The notes: generated from the letters alone by a model not told the origin. Numbered from the stretch's first letter, positions 15,526-24,322 are shown. The stretch is 30,902 nucleotides of DNA from Candidatus Helarchaeota archaeon (GCA_016840125.1 JAEOSY010000237.1:1-30902); one strand, 5' to 3'. Made by a program: numbers and translations.

Positions 15526-16122
15526 CTAAGCCTCGTAGGATTCTATCAATTGTATTTGAGTATTCAAATCCTTTAAATAATTTTCAATAATTCCTGAATT
15601 TAGTTTCACAAATCCTTTTGCTACTCCACTATAAAAATGGGGGATTTGTGTGAGACGCCACTCCAGTTTTTTGAACATGCATTCAAATCCTTGGTTTCTT
15701 AGCGCACATGATAAAAGAGCCCTCAATAACCCAATCGGTCCGAATAGATCCATTCCATCCGCATCAAAAACCACCTTTGCTTCTATTGATCTAGGTTTTT
15801 GATGAGCAAATTGCCTACTATGCGTTAAAATACTATTTTTAATATTGTTTATCAGATCTTGCTTAATATTTTTTTCAATGAGTAATTTTTCGGCAATTTG
15901 GGCGCTTAATTCATTATGATTTTCTCGTTTTGACTTATACTCTATGTCATGCAATAAGATGGCAATTTTTATAATATCCCAATCACCCTGCATCTCTTCA
16001 TTGACCACTGAGGCATATTTCAAAACCCTTTCAACATGGGGCCATCCATGCAAAATATCTTGTACCATTTCTTTTTTAGCGAATTGCTCAATTTCATTGA
16101 TTCTATCTTTCAAATTAAGCAT
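15526..16122 (-). CDS. HD-domain phosphohydrolase
   Basis: The 198-residue protein is an HD-superfamily hydrolase: H25GWPHVERV supplies the first His, LLHDIEY the H58-D59 pair, ILTHSRQF a further His, and KVVFDADGMD the last metal-binding Asp. Such small single-domain HD proteins usually cleave phosphate from nucleotides or related esters; the substrate is not readable. The gene overlaps the end of the metallophosphoesterase gene by 8 bases and abuts the 14310-15524 gene, so all three are one operon. Confidence 0.88.
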   Translation of the reverse strand: MLNLKDRINEIEQFAKKEMVQDILHGWPHVERVLKYASVVNEEMQGDWDIIKIAILLHDIEYKSKRENHNELSAQIAEKLLIEKNIKQDLINNIKNSILTHSRQFAHQKPRSIEAKVVFDADGMDLFGPIGLLRALLSCALRNQGFECMFKKLEWRLTQIPHFYSGVAKGFVKLNSGIIENYLKDLNTQIQLIESYEA

Positions 16123-17755
16123 GAGTATCCTCCAAATTTAAATTAATCCAATATTGACCGTTCAGCTCCGTTTCACCTGTATCAATATTTATTTTCTCAA
16201 TTTCAACAAAGCCATCCCTATAAAAATTGATCACGTTAAAAGAATTTCCCTTTGTATCCAGAATTTCTTTTGAGGAAAGTGTGCCACAAGAAGATAAAAT
16301 AGTATCCTCTATTTGCAGTGAAAATGATATATGATCATGTCCAACTAGAATGAGATGAATATGATTATCGGGGTCCGTAAAAAATTTTAATACATTACCC
16401 GAATCACTTAGCATCGAATCAAATTTCGTTTGTGGATGCGGAATTACGTTATGATAGAACGTTACTACATTCACTTTATTATTTGGTTTTTGTTTGAAGA
16501 ATGAAATAGTTTCACCTACTCGTCTTCGACCTATATTACCATTATTTACAGCAGCATCGACTGAATTAATCCCTATTACTCTTATTTTGTCATTTTCATA
16601 GTAGGGCTCTAAGGGGCCAATCATTTTCGGAAATAATTCCCAGCCAATCGTCTTTAGATCGTTATTTCCTGGGATGATAATTTTTGGATGTTCAATTTCT
16701 TTGAGCTTAATAAATGCTTTCTTGTACTCTGCAAACCTATTGGAGTGTGTCAAATCTCCTGAATGTACTACGAGATCTGCATCAATTTCATTTATTAGCT
16801 TGATCGCCTTCTGATACTTCTTCTCATAAAAATTATTCGGCGAGATATGTGTGTTTGCAATGTGTATTATTTTTAAAAGTAGATTATGGTCAGAGTTAAA
16901 CTCGTTCGGGTGGAATACTCTATTGATATATCTCCCTCTTTTAATTTTTGTTCCATCCATCAATTTTTTTGTTGTAAATGTGATTGCTTTATTGAAAACA
17001 TCTACGATGGTGTAGGAAAATAACTCTTTATAACGAGTTTTATTACAGCAAAATGTTCCAGAATTAAAAATAACAAGTTCCCCATCCCCATTAGTACATG
17101 AATATACATTGGAAATATGGCGATGTCCATTCATCACTAGGTCAATATTTGTATCGAATATCATTTTAATAGCATCACCACCATCAATAATTGCCGATCT
17201 TTCACGTCCTGTTAACGGAATTGGGATTAGTTGATGATGAAAACAAAGAACTCTAATTTTATCTGAACTGTTTAAAAAAATCTCCCTACTCTTTTCAATT
17301 GTTTTTCTCCCAATCCTCCCTGAATCTTGATCTGGAATTGAACTGTCAATTCCGAGGATAAGGAGATCATTGTCTTCTACCTCAAATGTTCGCCCTTGAA
17401 AAAATTCTTCAAAAAGCAGATAACCAACGTTTCTCGCATCGTGATTTCCAGGTATAATGTAAAAATTCTCGTTCATGATAGGTTCCAAACAGTCTAGTGC
17501 ATATTCATAGTTTAAGTACGTTCCATCACTTGTTAAATCGCCCAAATGGATGAGATAATCTATTTTTCTAATCTTGCTAATTTCTTCTAATCCTTTTTGG
17601 AATATTTTTGGATTAAACATTTCTCCTTTTGTTATATGCGTGTCTGAAAGTATCACGAGCCGTTTTGGAATCCCGCCCGTTGGGATTTCCTTGATTTTCC
17701 TTTTATATCGGCTGTAGTGGGGGAAATATTTTTTTGGGATTTTCATTTTCTCCAC
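16115..17755 (-). CDS. Tandem calcineurin-like metallophosphoesterase
   Basis: The 546-residue protein has two metallophosphoesterase domains. Domain 1 (about residues 30-260) has the full set: LSDTH (D38, H40), HLGD, PGNHD, FHH and GHRH. Domain 2 (about 290-530) has ANTH where DxH is expected, then HSGD, PGNND where GNHD is expected, FYH and GHDH. So domain 2 lacks two usual metal or catalytic residues and may be regulatory or altered in specificity. There is no signal peptide, so it is cytosolic. The start may be GTG (17755) or ATG (17746). It opens the phosphoesterase operon. Confidence 0.9.
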   Translation of the reverse strand: MEKMKIPKKYFPHYSRYKRKIKEIPTGGIPKRLVILSDTHITKGEMFNPKIFQKGLEEISKIRKIDYLIHLGDLTSDGTYLNYEYALDCLEPIMNENFYIIPGNHDARNVGYLLFEEFFQGRTFEVEDNDLLILGIDSSIPDQDSGRIGRKTIEKSREIFLNSSDKIRVLCFHHQLIPIPLTGRERSAIIDGGDAIKMIFDTNIDLVMNGHRHISNVYSCTNGDGELVIFNSGTFCCNKTRYKELFSYTIVDVFNKAITFTTKKLMDGTKIKRGRYINRVFHPNEFNSDHNLLLKIIHIANTHISPNNFYEKKYQKAIKLINEIDADLVVHSGDLTHSNRFAEYKKAFIKLKEIEHPKIIIPGNNDLKTIGWELFPKMIGPLEPYYENDKIRVIGINSVDAAVNNGNIGRRRVGETISFFKQKPNNKVNVVTFYHNVIPHPQTKFDSMLSDSGNVLKFFTDPDNHIHLILVGHDHISFSLQIEDTILSSCGTLSSKEILDTKGNSFNVINFYRDGFVEIEKINIDTGETELNGQYWINLNLEDTHA

Positions 17756-17845
17756 TTAAGATTTTACTCACTTAATGAAAACTAGAAACCTTCACCATAT
17801 TTAGTATTTTCAGCTCTTCATATACATTTGAGAAAAAAAAAGAAA

Positions 17846-18073
17846 TTAGGTAAGATCCTCAATCTTAATCGTCTTTCGTTTGAACTCGCCTTTATTTTCA
17901 CCCTTTGTCAACTTCGGTAATTTATCAATGATTTCCTCAATTTTCGAGGAAATTAAGGCATTTAATTTCTTCATTAGTTCGGGTTTCGCATCACCTGCGA
18001 TCCTTATTCCCTTTTCTTTGAGGTATGCCATAACTTTTATTAATCTAACACATTCAAGTTCCATTCTTCTCAA
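17846..18073 (-). CDS. Small helical protein, possibly histone-fold
   Basis: The frame gives 75 residues from TTG or 72 from the ATG at 18062-18064. It is rich in Lys and Glu and predicted helical. The second half (PELMKKLNALISSKIEEIIDKL then FKRKTIKIEDL) resembles the long helix, loop and RKTI-x-x-x-D motif that end archaeal histones, and the true histone at 22360 ends with RKTINKADV. The first helix pair is less clear. A histone-fold single-domain protein is a reasonable guess but not secure. It lies upstream of the phosphoesterase operon on the same strand, 90 bases away. Confidence 0.5.
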   Translation of the reverse strand: MRRMELECVRLIKVMAYLKEKGIRIAGDAKPELMKKLNALISSKIEEIIDKLPKLTKGENKGEFKRKTIKIEDLT

Positions 18074-18254
18074 CTCTAATTTGGTGGATTCGGATTTTTT
18101 TTTTTTAAATTACATTTCATATTTTCTATATCATTATTAAAGCGACTTACTTTATTCCATGTTTTTACAGTAATTCGAGGAGTATAATGAATGTAAGTAT
18201 AGTTCCTCTAAAGATTTAAAAATTTGGGGATGGAATTTATGCCTAAATAATTTG

Positions 18255-18311
18255 TTATTTTTTCTTTTTCTTACCCTTATTCGCTTTTTTCTTCTTACCT
18301 TTCTTTCCCAT
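18255..18311 (-). CDS. 18-residue lysine-rich micro-ORF
   Basis: ATG at 18309-18311 opens a frame ending at TAA 18255-18257. The product is almost only Lys and Gly with one Ala and one Asn (begins MGKKGKKKK). A good AAGGAGA (18319-18325) lies 7 bases upstream, the best reason to take it seriously. It could be a nucleic-acid binding micropeptide, a leader peptide, or chance in A-rich DNA. Confidence 0.4.
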   Translation of the reverse strand: MGKKGKKKKANKGKKKKK

Positions 18312-19077
18312 ATTTTAATCTCCTTCTATTTTGTTTTTTGCGCTTTATTTGCTGAGTGTAACTCAAAATCTTTCTTGAAAACTTTAAAGTCGGTCTAGCT
18401 ATCCTGAAATGTTTATCTAATTCGATTTTATAACTATCGACTGGTTTAAAAAATTTCCCATCCCTTTTTAGCCTTGCTTTTGATTAGATCTTCTCTAATT
18501 TTAATTCTTAAAGATCTCAAAAAATAGAACGTAGTTTAAAATTAATTGGGATTTTCTACAACAACTGGAATTCTCTTATTTTTTAGGTATTAGATCCCCC
18601 TTTTATGGCATTTTAAGAGAATAACAACCTCAACAGATAGTTAGAGATCAAGAAACAAAAGTGATATTGATGAAATTTCGATTGGTTTAAGAGTGCAAAT
18701 AATGAACCCAGAACTTTGGTATATTTTACTTAACCATCAAAAACCACGCTTTTGTGAATAATTATCGCATGTTACAAATATTCACTATTCAGCTTAGTGA
18801 TTGAGAATGTTTCAATAACAAAAATCTCGAGTCTGCATCAAGCAGAATTCAATTCCTCATGAGTTTTCATATTAAAAAATTGAAAATTTTTTAGGGAAAT
18901 TTGCTCTCTTTTAATTTAATTTTTGAAAATCTGAAGGATTTCATTCTAGTTTTGCTTTTTTAAAGATGATGGGAGGGTTAGAAGATTTGATTTAAACAAA
19001 ATTTCCAATACGATACAATTAACAAGTAATATGCAGTCGGAGTTCTTTGTATCCTCGCAAATTAGAAAACCGTAAGG
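18312..19077. other. Long AT-rich non-coding stretch
   Basis: About 760 bases without a convincing gene on either strand. Stops are dense in all frames and the DNA is very AT-rich. No tRNA, rRNA or repeat was recognised. It separates the leftward phosphoesterase operon from the rightward beta-propeller gene, so it holds the divergent promoters. Confidence 0.5.
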
Positions 19078-19086
19078 TATATAAAT
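19078..19086 (+). promoter_or_regulatory. TATA box for the 19158 gene
   Basis: tatataaat lies 71 bases before the preferred ATG and follows a purine-rich BRE-like stretch. A start point near 19110 would leave a leader of about 50 bases containing GAGGTG. Confidence 0.5.
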
Positions 19087-19157
19087 CTCGATCTAAACTT
19101 AACAAAATCGGTGTATATTAAAAAATTCATGAAAAATAATTGTGTGAGGTGAAAAAG

Positions 19158-20663
19158 ATGGACACAACAGCCAAAAATAATAAAAAAATGAAGGATGAAG
19201 AACGGAAGTTGAACTTGGCAAAGGCAATAGCAAATCTGGAAAATACTCCTTTCGAGAAGAAGGAGTTAGCAAATTTTAGACAAAAATTGAAGAAATTATC
19301 AAAGGCGGGGATAACTAAAGACAATTTAGATAAAATAGTCAACAATCTCATTATGAGCAAGTCATTTAAAGGAAAATTTTTGAAAAGTAATTTTCGCAGA
19401 TTGTCGAGATTGCTAGCTGAGTACGGTTTAGAGGTTAAAGTGAAAGAACCCCAACTACCTCGACAAAGCGAAAGTCCAGAAACCTATGGTTACAGATTTC
19501 CCCATATGGCTGTTGATCCCGAGGGGCACTGGGTCGCCCAAGCAGCAGACATAGGGACGCGGGGGGCATACAATGTGGAGATCTATGAATTAAAAGATCA
19601 AGGTGTATCACACTCGCATGTATTAAATTTCACTATCAAAGGCGATAAACACTTCATCTCACAGAATGACCGCATCAAAGGACTAGCCTTCAACCAAGAC
19701 GGAACTACACTATGGATATCTGCCGGGAGTAGGCCACCCCAGGGACCCTTTAAGACCTGGCTCATTAAATTTGATACTGGTGATTGGAGCTACGAGATCT
19801 TCGGACCGATCCAGCCCTATCACTACTTCGACGGGTTCTACAGTAGGGCGCACTTCAATAATCTCTGTACAATTACAGAGGATGGGCGAGAAAAAATCCT
19901 TGCCCCTGTCCCTTCTTATTCGAGAGTGTTGGGATTGTTTGATCCAGCCGATCCCACTGGATACGATCCATGGCTGATTGAAGCTCAACCTGATGGTCGC
20001 CCTAACTTCTTCATTCGCTTCACTGATAGCGCTATTGTGAATAATCGGATCTATGCTGCAGGGTGGGCTGAGAACGCCGCTACGGATGGAATTGCGAATC
20101 CTCGGGCTGCAATGGTAGTGATTAACAAAAATAGTCACTCCGTAGAATACGGACCCTACTATGTTCCAAGTATGATGGGGCGCTTCGACTACATAACCGG
20201 GAAGATCTGGCCACTTAAAATCCGTCCAGATACTAATGGAATCGGGGCTTACTTAATTGCAGAGAAATTGGCTCCCACAAGAATAGGGTTAGATCACCCT
20301 GATCATTCAGGCTATGCCTATATCAACTGTCAAACTAATGAGATCCAGGTGAGGGATAAATTCCCTCATAAGATGTCTGAAACATTACTTCAAGAGATAC
20401 GCGATGTGGTTCAGTTCGGAGATAACGTGTATGTTCTGCGGTTCAAACGGGATACCCGTTACAATTCCATAAATAGTCTAATCCGACTCGACGATAATCT
20501 CTATCTGACTGACGCGATCAATTCACTTCCTGAGGATTGGTGGAACCGGGTGTATGCTGAATCACACCCAACCAATAATAATGATGTTATTATAAGTGCA
20601 GTGCGTACGATTTATCACCCAAATCTTCCGAGCGGGCTAATCGCGTTATGGAAAGCATTTTGA
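19158..20663 (+). CDS. Beta-propeller-like protein with charged helical N-terminus, function unknown
   Basis: From ATG 19158 (GAGGTG 6 bases upstream) the protein has about 501 residues. The first 95 residues are charged and helical with a possible coiled coil. The rest is beta-rich with repeated turns of the kind HMAVDPEGHWVAQA, GLAFNQDGTTLWIS and DNVYVLRFKRD, spaced roughly 50-70 residues apart, as in WD40/NHL-like propellers. No signal peptide or membrane helix is present, so it is probably cytosolic. I do not recognise the family. Base composition is somewhat GC-richer than its neighbours, in line with recent arrival in the segment. A hairpin after the stop separates it from the ATP-grasp gene. 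Confidence 0.75.
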   Translation: MDTTAKNNKKMKDEERKLNLAKAIANLENTPFEKKELANFRQKLKKLSKAGITKDNLDKIVNNLIMSKSFKGKFLKSNFRRLSRLLAEYGLEVKVKEPQLPRQSESPETYGYRFPHMAVDPEGHWVAQAADIGTRGAYNVEIYELKDQGVSHSHVLNFTIKGDKHFISQNDRIKGLAFNQDGTTLWISAGSRPPQGPFKTWLIKFDTGDWSYEIFGPIQPYHYFDGFYSRAHFNNLCTITEDGREKILAPVPSYSRVLGLFDPADPTGYDPWLIEAQPDGRPNFFIRFTDSAIVNNRIYAAGWAENAATDGIANPRAAMVVINKNSHSVEYGPYYVPSMMGRFDYITGKIWPLKIRPDTNGIGAYLIAEKLAPTRIGLDHPDHSGYAYINCQTNEIQVRDKFPHKMSETLLQEIRDVVQFGDNVYVLRFKRDTRYNSINSLIRLDDNLYLTDAINSLPEDWWNRVYAESHPTNNNDVIISAVRTIYHPNLPSGLIALWKAF

Positions 20664-20673
20664 GTATCTTTTT

Positions 20674-20689
20674 AGGAGATTATTCTCCT
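20674..20689 (+). terminator. Short intergenic hairpin
   Basis: aggaga and tctcct pair around a 4-base loop, followed by a moderately T-rich stretch, 11 bases after the beta-propeller stop. It may be a terminator or, because it holds AGGAGA, may mask a ribosome binding site of the next gene 20 bases on. Confidence 0.35.
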
Positions 20690-20708
20690 CTTTATTTAGT
20701 GATTTCAA

Positions 20709-22073
20709 ATGAATTTCAAATATAATGAAGCAACGATTGTTGATCTTGCCCGCTATTTTAATCAGGAATTAACCGCTTTAGCCCCCATCCGATTGAAACA
20801 GGATAATAAATTGGTGGATTCTGTTAGAGAAAGGGCTATTGAAAAGATGAATGGTGCTCCAACTCTCAAAGACTCCAAATTATTCTATGTTGGGTCCGTT
20901 GATTTTATGGTCATAACAAAAGAAGGGCAAAATAAATTCGCCATCCTTGAATCAAATGGCGGTTCCTCAAGGGGACTTCTTTCACTTAGCTTAGAGCAGG
21001 TGGAATTGATATTTCGAGCATACAAACAAGCGATTGATGAGTGTTCAACGAGCTCAAGACGGTTTATCCTTATAGGAAGGATGCCAATTGATAACCTTTA
21101 TCAAGAGAAAATCATGCTCATGGAGTTTCTCAAGCAAGAATATCACTCTGAGGGTTTGAAAGTCGGTATTTACACACCCCTCACTTATAATTCAGTTCAA
21201 GCACAATTACATGATATTGTTTTACTTGTAGCAGATTACGGAACACTCCTAAAAGAACTCTCATACCGAGAAAAACAAGTCTTTTATAAAGATGAACCCG
21301 TAGATCTTCTTATAGGCGATGGCATTGCACGGCGTTTTCCCATCCTTGGCTCCGCTGTAAAAAAAAATTGGAGGGTTTTAAAAACCGGTATTGTAAATCC
21401 TATATATCATATTACGGATGATAAGTTCAATACTTATCTAGCTGAATACTTCGGACGTAACATTTTAGATGAATACAATGTCCATCATCTCAAATTTGGA
21501 AAAGTTTCAACTCGGGAGCAGCTAAAAGGTATTTTAGACAAAAAATCTTCTGACGGAAATCTAATCATTAAACCTTTCGGAGGGTCAGGGGGTGCAGGTA
21601 TATTACCTATTCTAAAAAATATCACTAAAAACGAAATTTCAAAGATGGTAGATCAATCAATCGCTGAATTCCATCAAAAATTTATGGATCATCGAGACCC
21701 TTTCCCATATACTATCCAAGAGATGGCAAAGTTCAATTTAATTAGTTGGCACGGCTCAAAACGAACATTTGACTTGCGAATTTATGTCGCACAACTCAAA
21801 GGGGAATTGATCCCTATAGGGGGTGAAGCGCGCATTGCAAGGGCACCCTTTACAGGAGCATTGGAAAAAAATGAGTTTGTTGTTAATATCTGTGGTGAGT
21901 GGGGCGTTGAGTTCGAACGCGCTTATGCACTCTCTCGAAATGCGCTTCAAACTCTTAAAATGTCAGAGGATGATCTAATTGATATTTTTTGTGCATCATC
22001 TCAATTATTTCGCATAATTTGTGAAAAATACCATCAAATAACTTCATTTAACCAATGGGATACCTTTTTATAA
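20709..22073 (+). CDS. ATP-grasp-like protein
   Basis: The 454-residue protein has the C-terminal half of an ATP-grasp enzyme: LIIKPFGGSGGAGI (near residues 285-298) is the Lys strand plus Gly-rich loop over ATP, and FDLRIYVAQLKGELIPIGGEARIARAP is the core strand that ends in metal-binding positions. The N-terminal half (YVGSVDFMVI, FAILESNGGSSRGLLSLS) resembles the permuted amino-terminal part of ATP-grasp ligases that handle peptides or amines. It probably forms an amide bond with ATP; the substrate is not readable. It lies 45 bases after the beta-propeller gene on the same strand. Confidence 0.75.
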   Translation: MNFKYNEATIVDLARYFNQELTALAPIRLKQDNKLVDSVRERAIEKMNGAPTLKDSKLFYVGSVDFMVITKEGQNKFAILESNGGSSRGLLSLSLEQVELIFRAYKQAIDECSTSSRRFILIGRMPIDNLYQEKIMLMEFLKQEYHSEGLKVGIYTPLTYNSVQAQLHDIVLLVADYGTLLKELSYREKQVFYKDEPVDLLIGDGIARRFPILGSAVKKNWRVLKTGIVNPIYHITDDKFNTYLAEYFGRNILDEYNVHHLKFGKVSTREQLKGILDKKSSDGNLIIKPFGGSGGAGILPILKNITKNEISKMVDQSIAEFHQKFMDHRDPFPYTIQEMAKFNLISWHGSKRTFDLRIYVAQLKGELIPIGGEARIARAPFTGALEKNEFVVNICGEWGVEFERAYALSRNALQTLKMSEDDLIDIFCASSQLFRIICEKYHQITSFNQWDTFL

Positions 22074-22281
22074 GGATGTCCGTTAACAACTAAATCGAGA
22101 TCTTGAGAAGGGCGTACTTACCCATCTCTCTAATACAGTCATAATTTAATCCTAAGCCTAGTTTATTTATCCTTGAGATACCAATTAATAAAATTATTCT
22201 TCTTAAACTACATCTCTAACATCCGCGGTGCAAAGAAAAGGTTCGAGATCCATTGAGTAGAATGGACATAAAACCATTAAG

Positions 22282-22341
22282 TTTTTATATCCTGGCTACC
22301 GCTAGCTTTAATGTAGATTTAACTGAAAGAATCTACATTAA
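22282..22341 (+). promoter_or_regulatory. Histone gene promoter and leader hairpin
   Basis: A TATA box (tttttatatcc, 22282-22292) is followed by a perfect inverted repeat with 12-bp arms at 22308-22319 and 22330-22341 and a 10-base loop. The expected transcript start (about 22312) falls inside the left arm, so the repeat may be a DNA operator or an RNA hairpin at the 5' end. GGGAG and the ATG follow 10-20 bases later. The rest of the gap 22074-22281 shows no gene. Confidence 0.6.
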
Positions 22342-22359
22342 CCTGATTGAGGGAGAACG

Positions 22360-22572
22360 ATGGCAAAAGAAAAGAATGTAATAACCAAGACTGCCTTGCG
22401 TAGATTGATGAAAAATGAGGGTGCAGCGGACATAGTTGCACTGGACGCAGTTTTTGCACTTCAAGACTATTTAACTGATACAGTGATTGAAGTAACCAAA
22501 AAAGCACTCGCTCTAGCAAAACATGCTAAACGGAAAACCATAAACAAAGCAGATGTCAAATTAGCACTATGA
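22360..22572 (+). CDS. Archaeal histone (HMf type)
   Basis: The 70-residue protein is one histone fold: helix 1 (TKTALRRLMKNEGAADIV), the long helix 2 (LDAVFALQDYLTDTVIEVTKKALALAKHAKR), and RKTINKADVKLAL as loop 2 and helix 3. The RKTI segment is the DNA-contacting loop of HMf. It has no eukaryotic-style tail, only a short N-terminus. It dimerises and wraps DNA. It has its own promoter and is followed by a T-run. Confidence 0.95.
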   Translation: MAKEKNVITKTALRRLMKNEGAADIVALDAVFALQDYLTDTVIEVTKKALALAKHAKRKTINKADVKLAL

Positions 22573-22593
22573 ATTAAAAAATAAACACCCCTC

Positions 22594-22601
22594 TTTTTTT
22601 T
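22594..22601 (+). terminator. T-run terminator after the histone gene
   Basis: Eight T residues after a short C-rich stretch, 22 bases downstream of the histone stop, the usual form of an archaeal terminator. Confidence 0.6.
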
Positions 22602-22679
22602 CAGATTGTTATAACCTTCATTAGAGACTGATAAATTTTAATAAGTTATTAGATAAAGAGAATAAAAGGGGATACAAAA

Positions 22680-24020
22680 ATGTATTTAGAAAATGTATTT
22701 AGCGAAATTAATAAAGCTAAAGGCAGTATTATAGAATCTCTCAGAGAGCTTGTTCAGATTCCTAGTATATCCGCTCAAAATAAGGGGGTGGAATGTGCGG
22801 ATATATTGATTTCTCTGATTAAAAGGGAGATTGGATTTAGTACTAAAAAAATTGAGACTCCTGGGTACCCAATCGTACATGCAGAAAAAATTGTAGATGC
22901 TCCGATAACTCTGCTCTTTTATAATCATTATGATGTCCAAGATCCATCACCTTTAGAAAAATGGGTTTCCCGTCCTTTTGAATTGACCATAAAAGGTGAT
23001 ATTTTGTATGGAAGAGGTGTCTCGGACAATAAGGGAAACCTCATCGCGCGGATTTTGGCAATCAAAATTTACCAATCAATTTTCGGAGACCTACCTTTAA
23101 ATATTAAATTGATCGTTGAAGGTGAAGAGGAAGTGGGGTCCCCTCATCTTCCTGATTTCACCAGGAATTATCCTGAACTGATAGAAGGCGATTTTTGTAT
23201 CTGGGAGAGCGGTCATAGGAACGCATCCCATCAACAACAAGTATGGTTAGGTGTAAAAGGTGTCCTATATTTAGATCTAGAAGTAACAACCGCAAAACGG
23301 GATATTCATTCTAGTTGGGGGGGGGTCGTTGCCAACCCTGCGTGGACCCTTATTTGGGCACTACATTCCATGAAGAATAACGTTCAAGAAGTCCTAATTG
23401 ACAATTTTTATGAGGAGGTTATCCCTCCATCGGAGAGCGATCTTCAGCTTTTGGAAAATATCCCCCTTGACGAAAAAATGTATGAAGACGACTTTGGGAT
23501 AGATAATTTCATGGTTTCTGGAGCAAAACTAAAAGAAGATTACTATTTTAAACCCAATCTCAATATTGATGGCTTGGACAGTGGTTATCAAGGTAGAGGT
23601 GCAAAAACTATTATCCCTGCTACAGCAAAGGCCAAAGTTGAGTTTCGGCTAGTCCCAAATCAAACCCCCGATGATATATTAATGAAGTTTCGGACCCATC
23701 TGCAAAATCTTGGGTATAGTAATGTCCAAATCACCTCACATCAGGGGTACCCTCCAGCACGAACTCCTGTAACTTCCCCCTACTTAAAAACAATTTGCGA
23801 TGCGGGTGAACTTGTCTATAATAAACCAATAGTTATCCATCCAACAAAAGCTGGAAGTGGTCCAATGTATTTGTTTATCAAAAACATGGATTGTTTTGCC
23901 TTTGGTTGCGGTCATCCTCAAAGTCACAACCATTCCCCAAATGAGAATATCCTCCTCAGTGATTTAGAGCAAAATATGAAACACTTAGCTGCAATTTTTC
24001 ATACATTTAACGAGAATTGA
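22680..24020 (+). CDS. M20-family metallopeptidase (dipeptidase-like)
   Basis: The 446-residue protein has the co-catalytic zinc motifs of M20: H83-Y-D85, GRGVSD116NKGN, EGEEE (catalytic E149, metal E150), a WES segment, and GCGHPQSHNHSPNENI near the C-terminus with the last His. The middle (about 190-330) is the lid domain. It cleaves small peptides or N-acyl amino acids in the cytosol. It has its own weak TATA-like box (aattttaataag). It is the last gene before the repeat array at the segment edge. Confidence 0.92.
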   Translation: MYLENVFSEINKAKGSIIESLRELVQIPSISAQNKGVECADILISLIKREIGFSTKKIETPGYPIVHAEKIVDAPITLLFYNHYDVQDPSPLEKWVSRPFELTIKGDILYGRGVSDNKGNLIARILAIKIYQSIFGDLPLNIKLIVEGEEEVGSPHLPDFTRNYPELIEGDFCIWESGHRNASHQQQVWLGVKGVLYLDLEVTTAKRDIHSSWGGVVANPAWTLIWALHSMKNNVQEVLIDNFYEEVIPPSESDLQLLENIPLDEKMYEDDFGIDNFMVSGAKLKEDYYFKPNLNIDGLDSGYQGRGAKTIIPATAKAKVEFRLVPNQTPDDILMKFRTHLQNLGYSNVQITSHQGYPPARTPVTSPYLKTICDAGELVYNKPIVIHPTKAGSGPMYLFIKNMDCFAFGCGHPQSHNHSPNENILLSDLEQNMKHLAAIFHTFNEN

Positions 24021-24128
24021 GCTATAATTGGAGATTTTACAAAAGGTAGAGCTCTTCGTTGGAAGTTTACCACCTCGGTTCTGATCCCCAAAACCGCGAG
24101 AGGTCGATAAATTTGGTAAACCATTTTC

Positions 24129-24322
24129 GAAAAAAGTTTACAAACCTCGTAAAGAATTTTCTAGAAAGAAGTTTACAAGCTCGAAAATAGTTTACGAATC
24201 CTGTAAACAATTTTCCAAACTCTCGCCCTGTATACTTACGACACATCGCCCCCAATGGCATTTACGGAGCGTTGGAAATAGGTTTATGAAAAATGTTTAC
24301 GTATGTTAGGAAAAAAGTTTAC
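24129..24322. repeat. Array of gtttac elements with two tandem 33-bp hyphenated palindromes
   Basis: Units at 24129-24161 and 24183-24215 are each near-palindromes of the form GAAAA-n3-TTTAC-n7-GTAAA-n3-TTTTC and agree at 26 of 33 bases. Half-sites with gtttac occur also at 24171, 24295 and 24317; aaaaaagtttac is identical at 24130 and 24311. The array ends 10 bases from the broken uS11 copy. No gene is convincing here: a 64-codon minus-strand frame merely translates the repeats. Confidence 0.65.

Noticed and set aside
24067..24261. Minus-strand 64-codon frame with internal sequence repeats
   Set aside because: It simply translates the gtttac repeat array; no ribosome binding site, no family, and the repeats are better explained at DNA level.
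24129..24322. Possible CRISPR array
   Set aside because: Repeats are imperfect, unevenly spaced and palindromic, with no constant-length unique spacers and no cas genes nearby.
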